This document shows, piece after piece, positions 30,765 through 40,678 of a stretch of 64,000 nucleotides of DNA. The position numbers and the translations under genes are program-made. The notes under the pieces are model-generated. The model was not told the origin of the DNA. It searched no databases and was given only the letters and a program-made list of their open reading frames with translations. Source of the DNA: Mayamaea pseudoterrestris (taxonomy: Eukaryota > Bacillariophyta > Bacillariophyceae > Sellaphorales > Sellaphoraceae); assembly GCA_027923505.1 (NCBI GenBank), contig BROI01000008.1:1-64000 (forward strand). The letters run 5' to 3'. The stretch's first letter is position 1. Every line of letters begins with the position of its first letter.

Positions 30765-32840
30765 ATGTCAAGTACGAGCGAGAGCCTTTCGTCGTCGTCG
30801 AACGAACCTCCGGTTGCAACGCATGAGGCTGCGTCTTTCATTTCAACAACAGACGATGCAATAGGATCTGCAGAAGCATCTCAATCAGCTGATCAAGTCT
30901 CAACGATAGCAAATGAATCAGAGCAATCTGCTATAAAAGCGACGCCAGTACCTGAAGCGATTCTTTATCCGCATACGGCGACACTGGAGGAATGCTTGTT
31001 CCAATCGGATACAGTGTCACTCGCCGCTCTTCGTCGCCTTTCATCGTCTGGAATTCACGACTTGGTTGGACAGGAGCAGCATCAACAGTATTCATGGAGA
31101 GGATTAACGTGGAGACTTTTGCTTGGATACTTGCCAGGCGCCATTGAAACGTCAACGACGCAGAGTGATGAACGTTGCGATTGGAGAGCGGAACTGCAAG
31201 CCAAGCGTCAAGAGTATTTTGACTTGGTGCAGACGCTGTTCCAAAGTAACTACGACGCGACGCATGGAATAGAGCTACTGGATGACTACGATGCGACTAG
31301 CAGCGATGATGCCGTGGATTATCTTGTCAGTTCGCTCTCAAACCTTTCGACTGATTCCAATGAGTGCCAAGAAGACAGCAAAAGCAGCAACAGCAACATT
31401 ACTCCAGCCGCCAAGGAGATTTGGAAAAAGACGGGTCGCGACGTTCACATACTGGAAGCTCTCACGCGAGGTTTAAATGCTATCGTTATTTCCAATCCAC
31501 TCACCTGTCCAGAAACTGATAATGCCGATTCTACCAGTGACGACAATGATGCACCACCTGCCATGATTCGTTCCGCGCTTCTACTCGACGAGATTCGCAA
31601 GGACGTTGTCCGAACACACCCCGATTTGGCATTCTTTCTACATCCAAGACTTGGCAGACGACGATATGCGGCGCTCGAGCGCATCCTGGTGTGTGCCTGC
31701 TGGCCGCAACCCTCCACAATACAACAAGCGACGCCATATGTGCAAGGAATGAACGAAATTGCCGCGACACTCTACTACGTATTGGCTACCACGACAACGA
31801 CAAGAGTCACGAGAGAAAATACTACGACAGACACGTTTTCTTCATTGGCGCAGGAAGACTGGGCGGCCAACGCCGAGGCGGATACTTACTGGCTGTTCCG
31901 CATACTACTGGAGGAGATTCACGCCGTCTACAATAGAAACATGGACCATGACGAGTCTGGTATTCGAGGTCGACTCGCTGCCATGGAGAATCTGCTGACA
32001 AAGCATGATCCGCAAGTCATGGAACATTTAATGGAACATGGTTTGGATGCCAGCTTTTTTGCCATTCGCTGGTGGACCACGTTATTGTCGCGAGAGTTTC
32101 TTCTTCCAGATACCATGCGGTTATGGGACTCCATGTTTGCGTCGACGCACAAGGACAATTTCTTGCGCTACGCTTGCGTCACCATGGTCATGACGGTGCG
32201 TGATCGACTCTTGAAGGGCGACTTTTCCACTTGTTTGCGACTGCTTCAATCGTTTCCTTCGACGCACATGGACCAGTTGCTTCAATCGACACGTGCCTTG
32301 TGGATTTACGAGTCGCAAATTACAGTCGCTTGCCACAAGGGTGGAATCGGTTTACACCAGGCGCTGGAAACGATTGCGCCGCCACCAGCAATCATCATGG
32401 CGTTTGGATTAAAGGCTGGATCGGTCCAGCAGCACAATCAAATGCAGCATCAGCAACCAACTGTCCAAGACATTGCAGCCGAAAAGGTTCGCGATGTTGC
32501 CGCCCACGCCAACGTTTGGCTGGGACGAGCCAAGAACTCATTGGTGCAGTGGAACAAGAATCGGAGCAGGTCGACTGGTGAGCTTGGCCAACCAACAACG
32601 CCACTGCAGAAAGCATCGACTCACATTGACTCGACGCAAAGCTTGGATAGAACGACCGGCAAGGCCCTCGCCGCACAGGCACTGAGCTTGCGACGGAATC
32701 GATCCGCCTCGGCCGTGCCAGCAGCGATTCCGGAAAGCGGGTCTTTCGAGGACACCATTGACGATGTTTACCTGCAGGCGATACAGAATCCGCCACCCAT
32801 TCCTAGTTCAGAGACGTTAGTTAATACAAGTTTAGAGTGA
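30765..32840 (+). CDS. TBC-domain Rab GTPase-activating protein, TBC1D13-like
   Basis: 691 residues, no intron, starting at ATG 30765. TBC proteins speed GTP hydrolysis by Rab GTPases and so end membrane-traffic signals. The N-terminal 75 residues are Ser/Thr-rich. The domain begins with YSWRGLTWRLLLGYLPG, followed by an acidic insertion. Then comes the IxxDxxR motif EIRKDVVRTHPD with arginine finger Arg283, and YVQGMNEIAA with glutamine finger Gln327. TFS-rich and acidic insertions separate the blocks. SFFAIRWWTTLLSREF and TMRLWDSMFAS are typical late TBC helices. Both catalytic fingers are present, so it should be an active GAP. The C-terminal tail (about residue 540 on) is Gln/Ser-rich with no known domain. 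TBC1D13 acts on Rab35 in animals; the target here is unknown. Confidence 0.93.
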   Translation: MSSTSESLSSSSNEPPVATHEAASFISTTDDAIGSAEASQSADQVSTIANESEQSAIKATPVPEAILYPHTATLEECLFQSDTVSLAALRRLSSSGIHDLVGQEQHQQYSWRGLTWRLLLGYLPGAIETSTTQSDERCDWRAELQAKRQEYFDLVQTLFQSNYDATHGIELLDDYDATSSDDAVDYLVSSLSNLSTDSNECQEDSKSSNSNITPAAKEIWKKTGRDVHILEALTRGLNAIVISNPLTCPETDNADSTSDDNDAPPAMIRSALLLDEIRKDVVRTHPDLAFFLHPRLGRRRYAALERILVCACWPQPSTIQQATPYVQGMNEIAATLYYVLATTTTTRVTRENTTTDTFSSLAQEDWAANAEADTYWLFRILLEEIHAVYNRNMDHDESGIRGRLAAMENLLTKHDPQVMEHLMEHGLDASFFAIRWWTTLLSREFLLPDTMRLWDSMFASTHKDNFLRYACVTMVMTVRDRLLKGDFSTCLRLLQSFPSTHMDQLLQSTRALWIYESQITVACHKGGIGLHQALETIAPPPAIIMAFGLKAGSVQQHNQMQHQQPTVQDIAAEKVRDVAAHANVWLGRAKNSLVQWNKNRSRSTGELGQPTTPLQKASTHIDSTQSLDRTTGKALAAQALSLRRNRSASAVPAAIPESGSFEDTIDDVYLQAIQNPPPIPSSETLVNTSLE

Positions 32841-33164
32841 TCAACTCGCGTCGTCTTGATTATTGGTCTACGTGCGTACAAGCAGATGGAGGAGATTGGA
32901 TCGTTTCGCCAAAGGCCCATACGTCTACCAAGTGCTCTCTGAGATGCCACGATACGATGGCAATACAATGCATACCTACATCCGCACTACGTCATATTTT
33001 ATAATCTACATTTGGTACAGGCTTTGTTTGATAAATGTATACTCTAGTTTAAGTGACAACTACTACCGTACGTGTGGTTGCGAACGCATAGGACAACCCA
33101 CAAAAACATGCCCCAGATATGCAACCCCACAAAATTAATAAACACACACGCTTGAGAAACTTAC
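32841..33164. other. Convergent spacer, probably containing the 3' end of the C2H2 gene
   Basis: The C2H2 gene's second exon ends in a good donor (CCG|GTAAGT) at 33165/33164, so a terminal exon on the minus strand is expected here. Several AG acceptors exist and I cannot choose among them; one frame would overlap the 3' end of the TBC gene. No other gene is seen. Confidence 0.35.
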
Positions 33165-34397
33165 CGGAGACGACATCATCCTAGTGGAATGCAGCAACTT
33201 GAATTCTTCGTCGAGGTCATTTAGGTAATCTTCAAAGGCCGAAGGCAGCGGATTGCCTAGAATGTCCGCAAGCAAAGACTCCGCACTTTCCAACTCGCTT
33301 TCCTTGCCAGCTGGCGCTGCCAACACTTGCGCGTCATCCTCGCTGTCTGTCACTGTAGCAAGTTCCTTCGCTGCTGCAACAGCGTGGCTTCCGCCTTTGG
33401 CAGAACCGTCGGATGCGTCATCATCTCTATGCTTGTTGCGCATGTGCGTCTTGAGGTATCCGTTTGAAACGACCGCATTGCACTTGGGACAATTGACCCG
33501 TCGGGCGCGACGCGCTGCGTAGCCCTCCACCTGTCGTGTTGGCAAAGGAGGCCGACATGAGCGACTCGTTGCGCTACTGTCCACCTTGCGTAATAGCAGC
33601 TGCTGCGAGTCGGGCGTTGCAAAGTCTTCCTCCTCATCGTCATCCGTCACTTCAATAAGAATTTCGGCAGTACCGCTGGATTGTAGGTAATTCTCGTCGT
33701 GAGCCTGAATGGGAGAATAGAAAAAGTGTGAGTTGTTGCGCCGCTCGCCGCGCGCGTTGGAAGCTGCATCCGATGACGCCGAAACTTCCTCTCAAACGCG
33801 AGGAACGTCCGGAACCAAAAGCTCCTCCTCCTTTTGGATTTTTCCCTGAGTCGCCGCTGCCGCCATTAGCTCAATTTGGTACTGGGCATGCAAGTACAAG
33901 ACGTATTGGAAAAAGACGCGGTCGTCGCCAACCAGCTTTCCAGCGGCTTGCATCTTGATGATGGTTTTGAAATCAACCTCCCAGTCCGGAACGACAATGG
34001 CAGCATCGGCAGGCTCCTCTGCCGGCTTGAGCGTCTCCTCGACTGGCTCAGTAACGTTTTGCGCCAACGTTTCAGCCGCCTCGTCAACCGCCGCTGCAGT
34101 CGATTCCACCGTAATTCCAAATTCGGCCTCCAGCTCGACGGGATCCAAATCCAACTCGAAATCAAGCTCGTCCAAGTCCTTCTCTTGACAGGAACAAAGG
34201 AAATTAATAAATCTGTCGTCGTCCAAGCCCGTGGTAGCTGGCAATGGAGTCGATGAATATTCCAATCGTACGGCAAAACTTCCATCGTCCAAAACAAGCT
34301 TGTTTTCCGGTCGATTTTCGTCGGCTCTTTCGCGGGACGCCTCCCTTGCAATACTCTCGCCAGAGCATGCTTTGATAGTGTTAATATTATAATGCAT
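33165..34397 (-). CDS. C2H2 zinc-finger protein with acidic segments (3' end unresolved)
   Basis: Exon 1 runs from ATG 34397 to about 33795. It encodes an acidic segment (DLDELDFELDLDPVELE, WEVDFKTIIKMQAAGK, FFQYVLYLHAQYQIELMAAA). Exon 2 (33165-33704, preceded by CATTCAG) carries HDENYLQSSG, an acidic run, a basic stretch RRARR and one C2H2 finger, CPKCNAVVSNGYLKTHMRNKH. A donor GTAAGT follows SPV. The splice between exons 1 and 2 needs a weak donor near 33795-33810 in phase 0, so that junction is tentative. One finger flanked by acidic regions suggests a nuclear nucleic-acid-binding protein or cofactor, but I recognise no specific family. The frame is open upstream of ATG 34397, so an earlier start is possible. 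Confidence 0.55.
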
Positions 34398-34752
34398 TTT
34401 GGTAATAATCAAAGTGATTAAATAGCATAAACAATTCAATTGAAACGAGAATTGTGAGACCATGCCGCGCTGCAGCGGCGGCGGCGGGTCCGTTTCTTTT
34501 TTTGAGAAAAGCGGGACCGGAATACGACTGCACCTCTGCTCGTCATGGCTCTCTCCATGGCTGCGGGACCTCCTCAAACAGCTTGTTTGGATGCTTTAGA
34601 AGCATGGAGGAGACTATTTCAAGTCGAATGACTACCATGATGCATGCAAAGATCCAAAATGCAAATCCATCCGAATGGAAGGCGAGCCAGGCTTCAAGTT
34701 GAAGCGGTACTGATGGCGTAGTCACTAAACGAGTACTATGGCTGGAAGAGTA
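34398..34752. other. Spacer upstream of the C2H2 gene
   Basis: No gene recognised. It should contain the promoter of the C2H2 gene. Short frames on both strands lack motifs. It runs directly into the 52-bp minisatellite. Confidence 0.4.
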
Positions 34753-35116
34753 GTGCCAAACCTTTGATTCTCAACGGCTGTCAATGATACACTCCGATCC
34801 AGTGTGCCAAAAACTTTGATTTTCAACGGCTGTTAATGCTACTCTCCGAGCTAGTGTGCCAAAAACTTTGATTTTCAACGGCTATCAACGCGATCACTCC
34901 GGAGCACAGTGCCAAAAACTTTGATTTTCAACGGATGTCAATGGAACACTCTGAACCAGTGTGCCAAAAACTTTGATTTTCAACGGCTAACAACAGTACA
35001 CTCTGGATCACAGGGCCAAAAACTGTGATTTTCAACGGCTGACAATTGTACACTCTGGAGTACAGTGTTAAAAACATTGTTTTCAACGGCTGTCAATGCT
35101 ACACTCCGAGCCAGTG
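34753..35116. repeat. 52-bp minisatellite (7 units)
   Basis: Units start at 34753, 34804, 34856, 34909, 34961, 35013 and 35065, so spacing is 51-53 bp. The core is GTGCCAAAAACTTTGATTTT followed by CAACGGCTGTCAATG and CACTCCG. The last three units are repeated at the start of the second segmental copy (47034, 47086, 47138). The first base shared by both 12-kb copies is one base before the fifth unit. Confidence 0.92.
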
Positions 35117-35347
35117 TTGTTCAATGTTCAAAGAGTACGGTAGTCAGAACTGTATTGCGACGCCCCCACAATGGCCGACCAAGAGACCTTCTCGACGATC
35201 TTGTTCACATTATAGCAATAATGGACGACACATCATCTTCTGCATGTCGTATATAGCAGCTGTGCTGCAAGCGGTGGCTTTGAATTGGGCCTCGTAGCTA
35301 CTAGTCTTTACTCGTAGTGAATTCTTCCATCGCCTCGGCTCCGTTCC
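35117..35347. other. Upstream region of the N6-MTase gene, copy 1
   Basis: Short spacer between the minisatellite and ATG 35348. The methyltransferase start is uncertain and an upstream exon could lie here. Identical in copy 2 (47190-47420). Confidence 0.35.
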
Positions 35348-36613
35348 ATGATCCGCCAAGCAACAAAGGTGGACGATTATAGCGGCAAAAATGCGGAAAG
35401 AACGTTTCATCAACAACGACATGATATCAATACGTATCCATGCATTGTCGCTTGTGGGTACCGTCACGTCTTGATTCGTAAAACGCGTCGAACCTTTCCG
35501 GCATGGTTGATTGCCTTTGACGACTCGCAACGAAATATCGCCTGGCGAACCAAGCACGACTTTTTGATCCTACAGCGATCCATCAAGTCGACAAGCATTC
35601 AATTATCAAAGACAAGTCTCAGCAAGCTTGCGGATGCAGCCCCGTGGGTGGCGCCATCAATGGAAGTTACGGCAGCAGTCTTCGTCGACGCAGTCGACGG
35701 CGAAGCAGCAATCATCAACAACTGGGAACGAAAGATGCAAAAGAATTTGCTGCAGATCAATCAGTTCATGCAAAAATGCTGCGCGAGTAAAGTAGAACCA
35801 GTTTCATCTGCTTGGAAAATCTTTGCTCGACCTGGTAATTCCGAGCATGTCATGGATCCGCGCTCTTGCAGTATAATAAACACTTGCAACGAACAAGACG
35901 AACAACAAAGCCATGAGCTGGGCCAGTACTTTTGCAGCTCCGAGAATGCTTCATTCCTGATTGACAAGTGTTTCGAACAGATTCGTAGCCGGTTTGGTGC
36001 GGGTGACGACAGCGTCAGCAACAAGCCCGACATTGTTTTCGTTGAGCCAAGTGTGGGGCGAGGTGATATCGTTGCGGCGTTGTGCAGCAGGCTACAACAA
36101 GATGGTCATTCAATTAGCAATCAAACGATACAGATCCTTGGCTTTGACTTGGACGCATCGGCTGTGGATCATTGCCGACAGCAGGAGTTTGCGGGCACAA
36201 CGAACGGCAAGCTCGCGTTTGCCACTGCCGATTTTTTGCAGACGCACCGCCGGGACCATGTTTCCAGCGATAATGCCATTGTCGTCTTTGTCGGGAATCC
36301 ACCCTTTGTCGCACACGGCGAGATTAATGGCATGCCGCAATCACAACAGCAGCCAGAGAGAAACATTTGCTTACGGTTCATCCAGCACGCGCTGCTGGAA
36401 TGGAACGCGCAGTTGGTCGCATTCATCATGCCACAACGATTCCGTTGCTGTGACTATTCCGCAGTCTCATTGATGTCAAGCATGACGCTCCAATGGGAAA
36501 CGTTGGAACTCCCGTCGAAACGCTTCTTCTTCCAGGGCAATGTTGCCGTGCAGCAGCCAGCCATTTTGCAATGCTTTTGGTCGGAGAATAAGGCTCTCAA
36601 ACGCCATGCATGA
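35348..36613 (+). CDS. N6-adenine-type class I methyltransferase, copy 1
   Basis: 421 residues. The C-terminal half has the ordered motifs of S-adenosylmethionine-dependent N6-adenine methyltransferases. These are a GQYF block (LGQYFCSSENASFLID, residues 191-206) like motif X, motif I FVEPSVGRGDI (231-241), motif II LGFDLDASAV (264-273), and the catalytic NPPF (317-320) in VFVGNPPFVAHGEI. The same set occurs in bacterial adenine DNA methyltransferases and in some RNA and protein-glutamine enzymes, so the substrate (DNA, RNA or protein) is open. The motif X-like block argues mildly for DNA. The N-terminal 150 residues are not recognised and the start ATG is only the first in frame. No intron is needed. 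It ends about 1.1 kb before a 42-bp array. Confidence 0.72.
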   Translation: MIRQATKVDDYSGKNAERTFHQQRHDINTYPCIVACGYRHVLIRKTRRTFPAWLIAFDDSQRNIAWRTKHDFLILQRSIKSTSIQLSKTSLSKLADAAPWVAPSMEVTAAVFVDAVDGEAAIINNWERKMQKNLLQINQFMQKCCASKVEPVSSAWKIFARPGNSEHVMDPRSCSIINTCNEQDEQQSHELGQYFCSSENASFLIDKCFEQIRSRFGAGDDSVSNKPDIVFVEPSVGRGDIVAALCSRLQQDGHSISNQTIQILGFDLDASAVDHCRQQEFAGTTNGKLAFATADFLQTHRRDHVSSDNAIVVFVGNPPFVAHGEINGMPQSQQQPERNICLRFIQHALLEWNAQLVAFIMPQRFRCCDYSAVSLMSSMTLQWETLELPSKRFFFQGNVAVQQPAILQCFWSENKALKRHA

Positions 36614-37738
36614 TGACAAAGTGTATAGCTGTCAATCCTAGGATAAACTGGAATGTTTGACGCAATAATTCACGGCGTTGTTGAAATAGAATGGAACAAG
36701 CTGATTCTTCTTTACAACAGTGATCACTAACGCGCGACAAGTAGAATACCAGTAATAAAAGGAAAGCATTACACTTGAAAGCAAAGACTTGCTAATTCTC
36801 TTTAAGTGACGCGAAACAAACCCCTGCACGAATTGTGACGAAAGAACAATTGCAAATGCATTCCGCCGAGCCGATACGTGCAAGCGACAAGCACGCCAAC
36901 ACTTGCCGCACATCCCAAAGTGCACAGCGCCTGAACAGTATTGTTTTAATGTGAGTCTTCAGGAAAGCAAGCGAACTTTGGAAGCACTGTGGACTTTCGA
37001 GTTTCTTGACATCTTCCGCCAGTGACGTCGAGGTGTGCGGCTTGGGAAGTCAATGGAAGCAGCAGCAGCCATGCACCATCCATACCGACATCAAAAAAGC
37101 GAAATCTAGTGTATCGCAGCTGATCGAACCGCGATCCTGTAACTCGCCCTCCATCTCGCAACGGACACACCGACAGATGCTTTGTTGGTATCGAGTGATT
37201 GAGTGCGCAGTCACGCGCAGCGGGGTGTCAGAGTGACGCTATTTCAGCGCACCTGCACAAGCTGTGACGAAGGAGCATATTGTTGTCAATACAGCCATTG
37301 CCGTCATAGAAACAGTACCGGTATGAAGTATATATCAAATAGTTCGCATATTGCATGCCATCAATATTATTTGTCGGCAGGCTTGGGCACCACTTTCATT
37401 CATACCGGTAAGTCAACCGGCAATTGGGCCATAGAGCTCTCTCTATATCAGCCAATTTACTGCAGCAAAGCGTCTTGTCGAGATCGTCATATTTTAATGA
37501 TGAATTGGCCTTTCGTTAGTCAATGGCGGTGACGAAGACGACTCGAATGATTGTCACGAGCCACCGCCGCCAAATGCTTCGCGCTGGGACAGCTCATGCC
37601 TTGTATACTTTATCGTTAGCGTTGTTAGCGTCATTAACGTGCAATAAAATCTTTGACAGAGTCACCATCCATTAGTAAACAACAGCAGGAGTCGGAGACA
37701 GCATGGACGAATGCCGACGGCTTGAACACGCAGTGAAG
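36614..37738. other. Spacer between the N6-MTase gene and the 42-bp array, copy 1
   Basis: About 1.1 kb with only short, motif-free frames on both strands. Perhaps the 3' UTR of the methyltransferase and neutral spacer. No RNA gene seen. Confidence 0.4.
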
Positions 37739-38110
37739 AAACGAGTGTCAGTGAAAACTGCGTCATGAGGCAATACTACGAAACGAGTGCCAGTGTCAAA
37801 TACGTCATTAGGCAATAGTGCGAAACAAATGCCAGTGAAAACTACGTCATCAGGCAATAGTGTGAAACGAGTGCCAGTGAAAACTGCGTCACATTGTATT
37901 GGTGCGAAACGAGTGCCAGTGATAACAGCGTCACAAGGCAATAATACGAAACGAGTGCCAGTGAAAACTGCGTCATAAGGCAATAATGCGAAACGAGTGC
38001 CAGTGTCAATTACGTCATTAAGGCAATAGTGCGAAACGAGTGCCAATGTCAATTACGTCATCAAGGCAATATTGCGAAACGAGTGCCAGTGTCAATTACG
38101 TCACTACCGG
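37739..38110. repeat. 42-bp minisatellite, locus B (9 units)
   Basis: Nine units with starts of the GTGCCAGTG core at about 37745, 37786, 37828, 37870, 37912, 37954, 37996, 38039 and 38082; two intervals are 43 bp. Each carries CTGCGTCA, TTACGTCA or a close variant. A repetitive 14-residue-periodic minus-strand frame (TGTRF..LP) runs through it but breaks at the 43-bp units. Confidence 0.92.
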
Positions 38111-39002
38111 TCATCACCACGCGATTCACCGCATTTGCGACCTTTCGGCCACTGAAAATGGCCATCGCTCTCTCTCATCCTTGACTTTTGGATTGAATAA
38201 GCAGCTGTCCTGCATTCAGTATGATAAGATGGGTCAATTGATCTTAATTACTGGCGCAACACATGGAAACAGTCGTGGCCTTCGGTATAAAGGCTCGGCG
38301 ATATTGACGCTTGCTCGATGCTCGATGCTCAATGACCGATCAAGCAGTTGAAATGCCGTAGTTGACGGGTTTGAAGTGAAACTGCCAATAAGAGTTTCGC
38401 GTGTGTATTTGGTGCCTTTCAGTAATCATTTGCGTCAGTGGCGTCAGCTGAAAAGCTTTACGTGCTCTACGTTGGACGCTGGGACGCGTCTATTATGGAC
38501 CGAAGCCACACTGCATTCACGTGGAGCTCTTGAAATGCTTTTTTGATGAATCATGCTCGGCACAAGAGAAAGAAACTGGTGTGTAAGACTCGTTCATGAT
38601 TGAAATATGGAGCAATTCGAGCGTGGCATCAACGTTTCCGCCAATCAGCCGCCGTCAATACTTCATGCGTCGTCGCTCAATCTATTCGATATCTTCATGT
38701 AAAACATTTACGCAAGCTCCAAAACGAGAGTTGCAACGATTGGGATACAGTTATTTATCTGTATGTTATCAAGCTCTCAATGACACTGTTGTCCATCATG
38801 GCGTGAACTTCCGCATTTGGAAGCAACCTTGGTTGAGCGACTTCAATAACTTTCTATACACAATCACCCGTAGTCAAGCATACGTTTCTAATGCTAATAT
38901 TAATACTTTCATTCGATTTCGTTAACATGTCCTAGGCAAATAAACCGCTATGACCATGCGCAGCGCATAGAGTTGACGACAAAACGGTTCAGGTTCACGT
39001 CA
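38111..39002. other. Spacer between the 42-bp array and the Deg protease gene, copy 1
   Basis: No gene recognised; a 109-codon plus-strand frame at 38596-38925 has no motif. It contains the three internal substitutions that distinguish the two 12-kb copies (38345, 38401, 38404). It is the convergent 3' side of the Deg gene. Confidence 0.45.
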
Positions 39003-40418
39003 TTAGCGTCCATCCAATGATACGTAAACAACACTTCTCTCGCCCGTCATCCAGTCTTCAACCGTCAATTGCAACTGTTCGCCAGGCTTTCGTCGGTCCA
39101 TCTCCTTTTGCAGCGCCCGATAGTCTGTGACATTGTTTCCGCCCACGACGACAATGGCTTGACCCGCAACGACACTCGCCGTAAGCTCATCCACCCGGAT
39201 ACCAAGCAGGTTGGCACGTTCAGCGGCTGAATTGGGCTCGATGCTTGCGATCCAGTTTTTGGATAGCAACTTGCTACGCTCTGGTCGCAAAGTACTCCCA
39301 AAACCTGTTCGCTCTGTAGCAGCATCATCATAATCGCGTCGCTGCTTGACAATTTTGACCCCCAGTCTTGCGACTCCGCGTGCCGTCTTGGCCACATCAA
39401 CGCGAATCATGTCCATAACGACGGGTCGTACTTGGTCGGACGGAACGGCGAAACCAACACCGGCGCTCGATCCTGACGTTGTCACAATGGCTGTATTGAC
39501 ACCGACGACTTGACCCTTGGCGTTCAGGAGCGGCCCACCCGAGTTGCCCGGATTAATGGCGCAGTCAGTTTGAATGCAGTTGCGAATTGGTGTGGTTGCA
39601 ATGGGCATGTTGCGGCTGCGACTGGTATAAATGTCGCGATTCAAGGCAGACACAACACCAGTCGTGACGGTTGTATCTAGTCCAAAGGGATTGCCAATCG
39701 CAATGAGATTCTGTCCGACGAGTAGATCCGACGAAGACCCAAAAGAAAGCGGCTCGCCAAATGATGTTGCGATGTTTGTTTCGTTACTACTTGATTCCAA
39801 GCGCAAGACGGCAATGTCAATGTCAGGATTCGTATCGACAATCCTAGCCTTGTAGTACTGCTTTGAACCTTGCAGCCGCACAAAGACTTGAGCTGCTACT
39901 GCTGCTGCATCTTGCGACGATGATGCTAGACATGGAAACCTCAGCTTTTGTCGAAATGATTGCATTCGCTCCTCCGCCCGTTGAATCAACCATGCTTGCT
40001 CAACGACGTGAAAGTTTGTCACCAAGTAGCCTCGAGCATCAACAACGAAGGCCGAACCGGATCCAAGCGGACGACCCATGGGTAGATTATCATTCCTTCT
40101 GGAGTTGTCGCGTCGATGATTGCGTCGCCTTGCATTCGGCGTCGTCGGCATGGGTGCGACGGATGTGACAAACGCAACGAGAGGACTAGCCTTTCGGACG
40201 ACTCTTACGACAGACTTTTCATCCCTCGACAAATCCTGTTCCAGTTCCTCTGCAGATACTTTGAAAGCTGACATCTGTAGCTTACTACTCTTTGACATTG
40301 ATGTAAATTGTGATCGTTTTGGCAGTCTTGGAAATGTTTCGGTCGAAAAGTTGCTTCCAACGATGACGAGGCTGAAAATGATAGCCAGCAGCAAGATCTT
40401 TTCCCATTGACGCTTCAT
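39003..40418 (-). CDS. Deg/HtrA-type serine protease with PDZ domain, copy 1
   Basis: 471 residues from ATG 40418, no intron. HtrA/Deg enzymes degrade misfolded proteins without ATP. The N-terminus is a signal peptide or anchor (ILLLAIIFSLVIVGS). The trypsin-like domain shows GSGSAFVVDARGYLVTNFHV with His137, PDIDIAVLRL with Asp201, and INPGNSGGPLLNAKGQVVGV with Ser293, so the triad is complete. AGVGFAVPSDQV is the usual end of the protease domain. One PDZ domain follows (IEPNSAAERANLLGIRVDEL ... VVGGNNVTDYRALQKEMD). The layout matches plant Deg1-like enzymes. In an alga, a secretory or plastid-lumen location would fit, but no ASAFAP-type motif is obvious. It is divergent from the AAAP gene with 260 bp between ATGs. 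Confidence 0.93.
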   Translation of the reverse strand: MKRQWEKILLLAIIFSLVIVGSNFSTETFPRLPKRSQFTSMSKSSKLQMSAFKVSAEELEQDLSRDEKSVVRVVRKASPLVAFVTSVAPMPTTPNARRRNHRRDNSRRNDNLPMGRPLGSGSAFVVDARGYLVTNFHVVEQAWLIQRAEERMQSFRQKLRFPCLASSSQDAAAVAAQVFVRLQGSKQYYKARIVDTNPDIDIAVLRLESSSNETNIATSFGEPLSFGSSSDLLVGQNLIAIGNPFGLDTTVTTGVVSALNRDIYTSRSRNMPIATTPIRNCIQTDCAINPGNSGGPLLNAKGQVVGVNTAIVTTSGSSAGVGFAVPSDQVRPVVMDMIRVDVAKTARGVARLGVKIVKQRRDYDDAATERTGFGSTLRPERSKLLSKNWIASIEPNSAAERANLLGIRVDELTASVVAGQAIVVVGGNNVTDYRALQKEMDRRKPGEQLQLTVEDWMTGERSVVYVSLDGR

Positions 40419-40678
40419 GTTGCCACACTGAAATGTTCATTTACTGCTACCGTCCGAACGTGCCTGCATCTCTCGCGCATGAGAGGACGGGAGCTGACTC
40501 GTTCACCATGGCGAATGGCGACGAAAGAATTCACTGCCAAAACCGATGCGCTGGTGAAAATAAGAATGGTATCTTATAATCACACCGGTTATGGATGGGT
40601 TGAGCATGGCCTCATTTTTCTTGTCGACGATGCGCCAATGTCAAGCAATTAGATAGATTGAATCAAGCAGTCTGGGCA
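40419..40678. promoter_or_regulatory. Shared upstream region of the Deg and AAAP genes, copy 1
   Basis: The two genes start head to head 260 bp apart, so their promoters must share this space. I see no clear TATA box. Repeated exactly at 52492-52751. Confidence 0.4.

Noticed and set aside
37672-38052. Minus-strand frame encoding a 14-residue repeat protein in the 42-bp arrays (also at 5480-5677 and 49745-50125)
   Set aside because: The frame exists only because 42 is a multiple of three and is broken by 43-bp units. The arrays have no start context or flanking exon.
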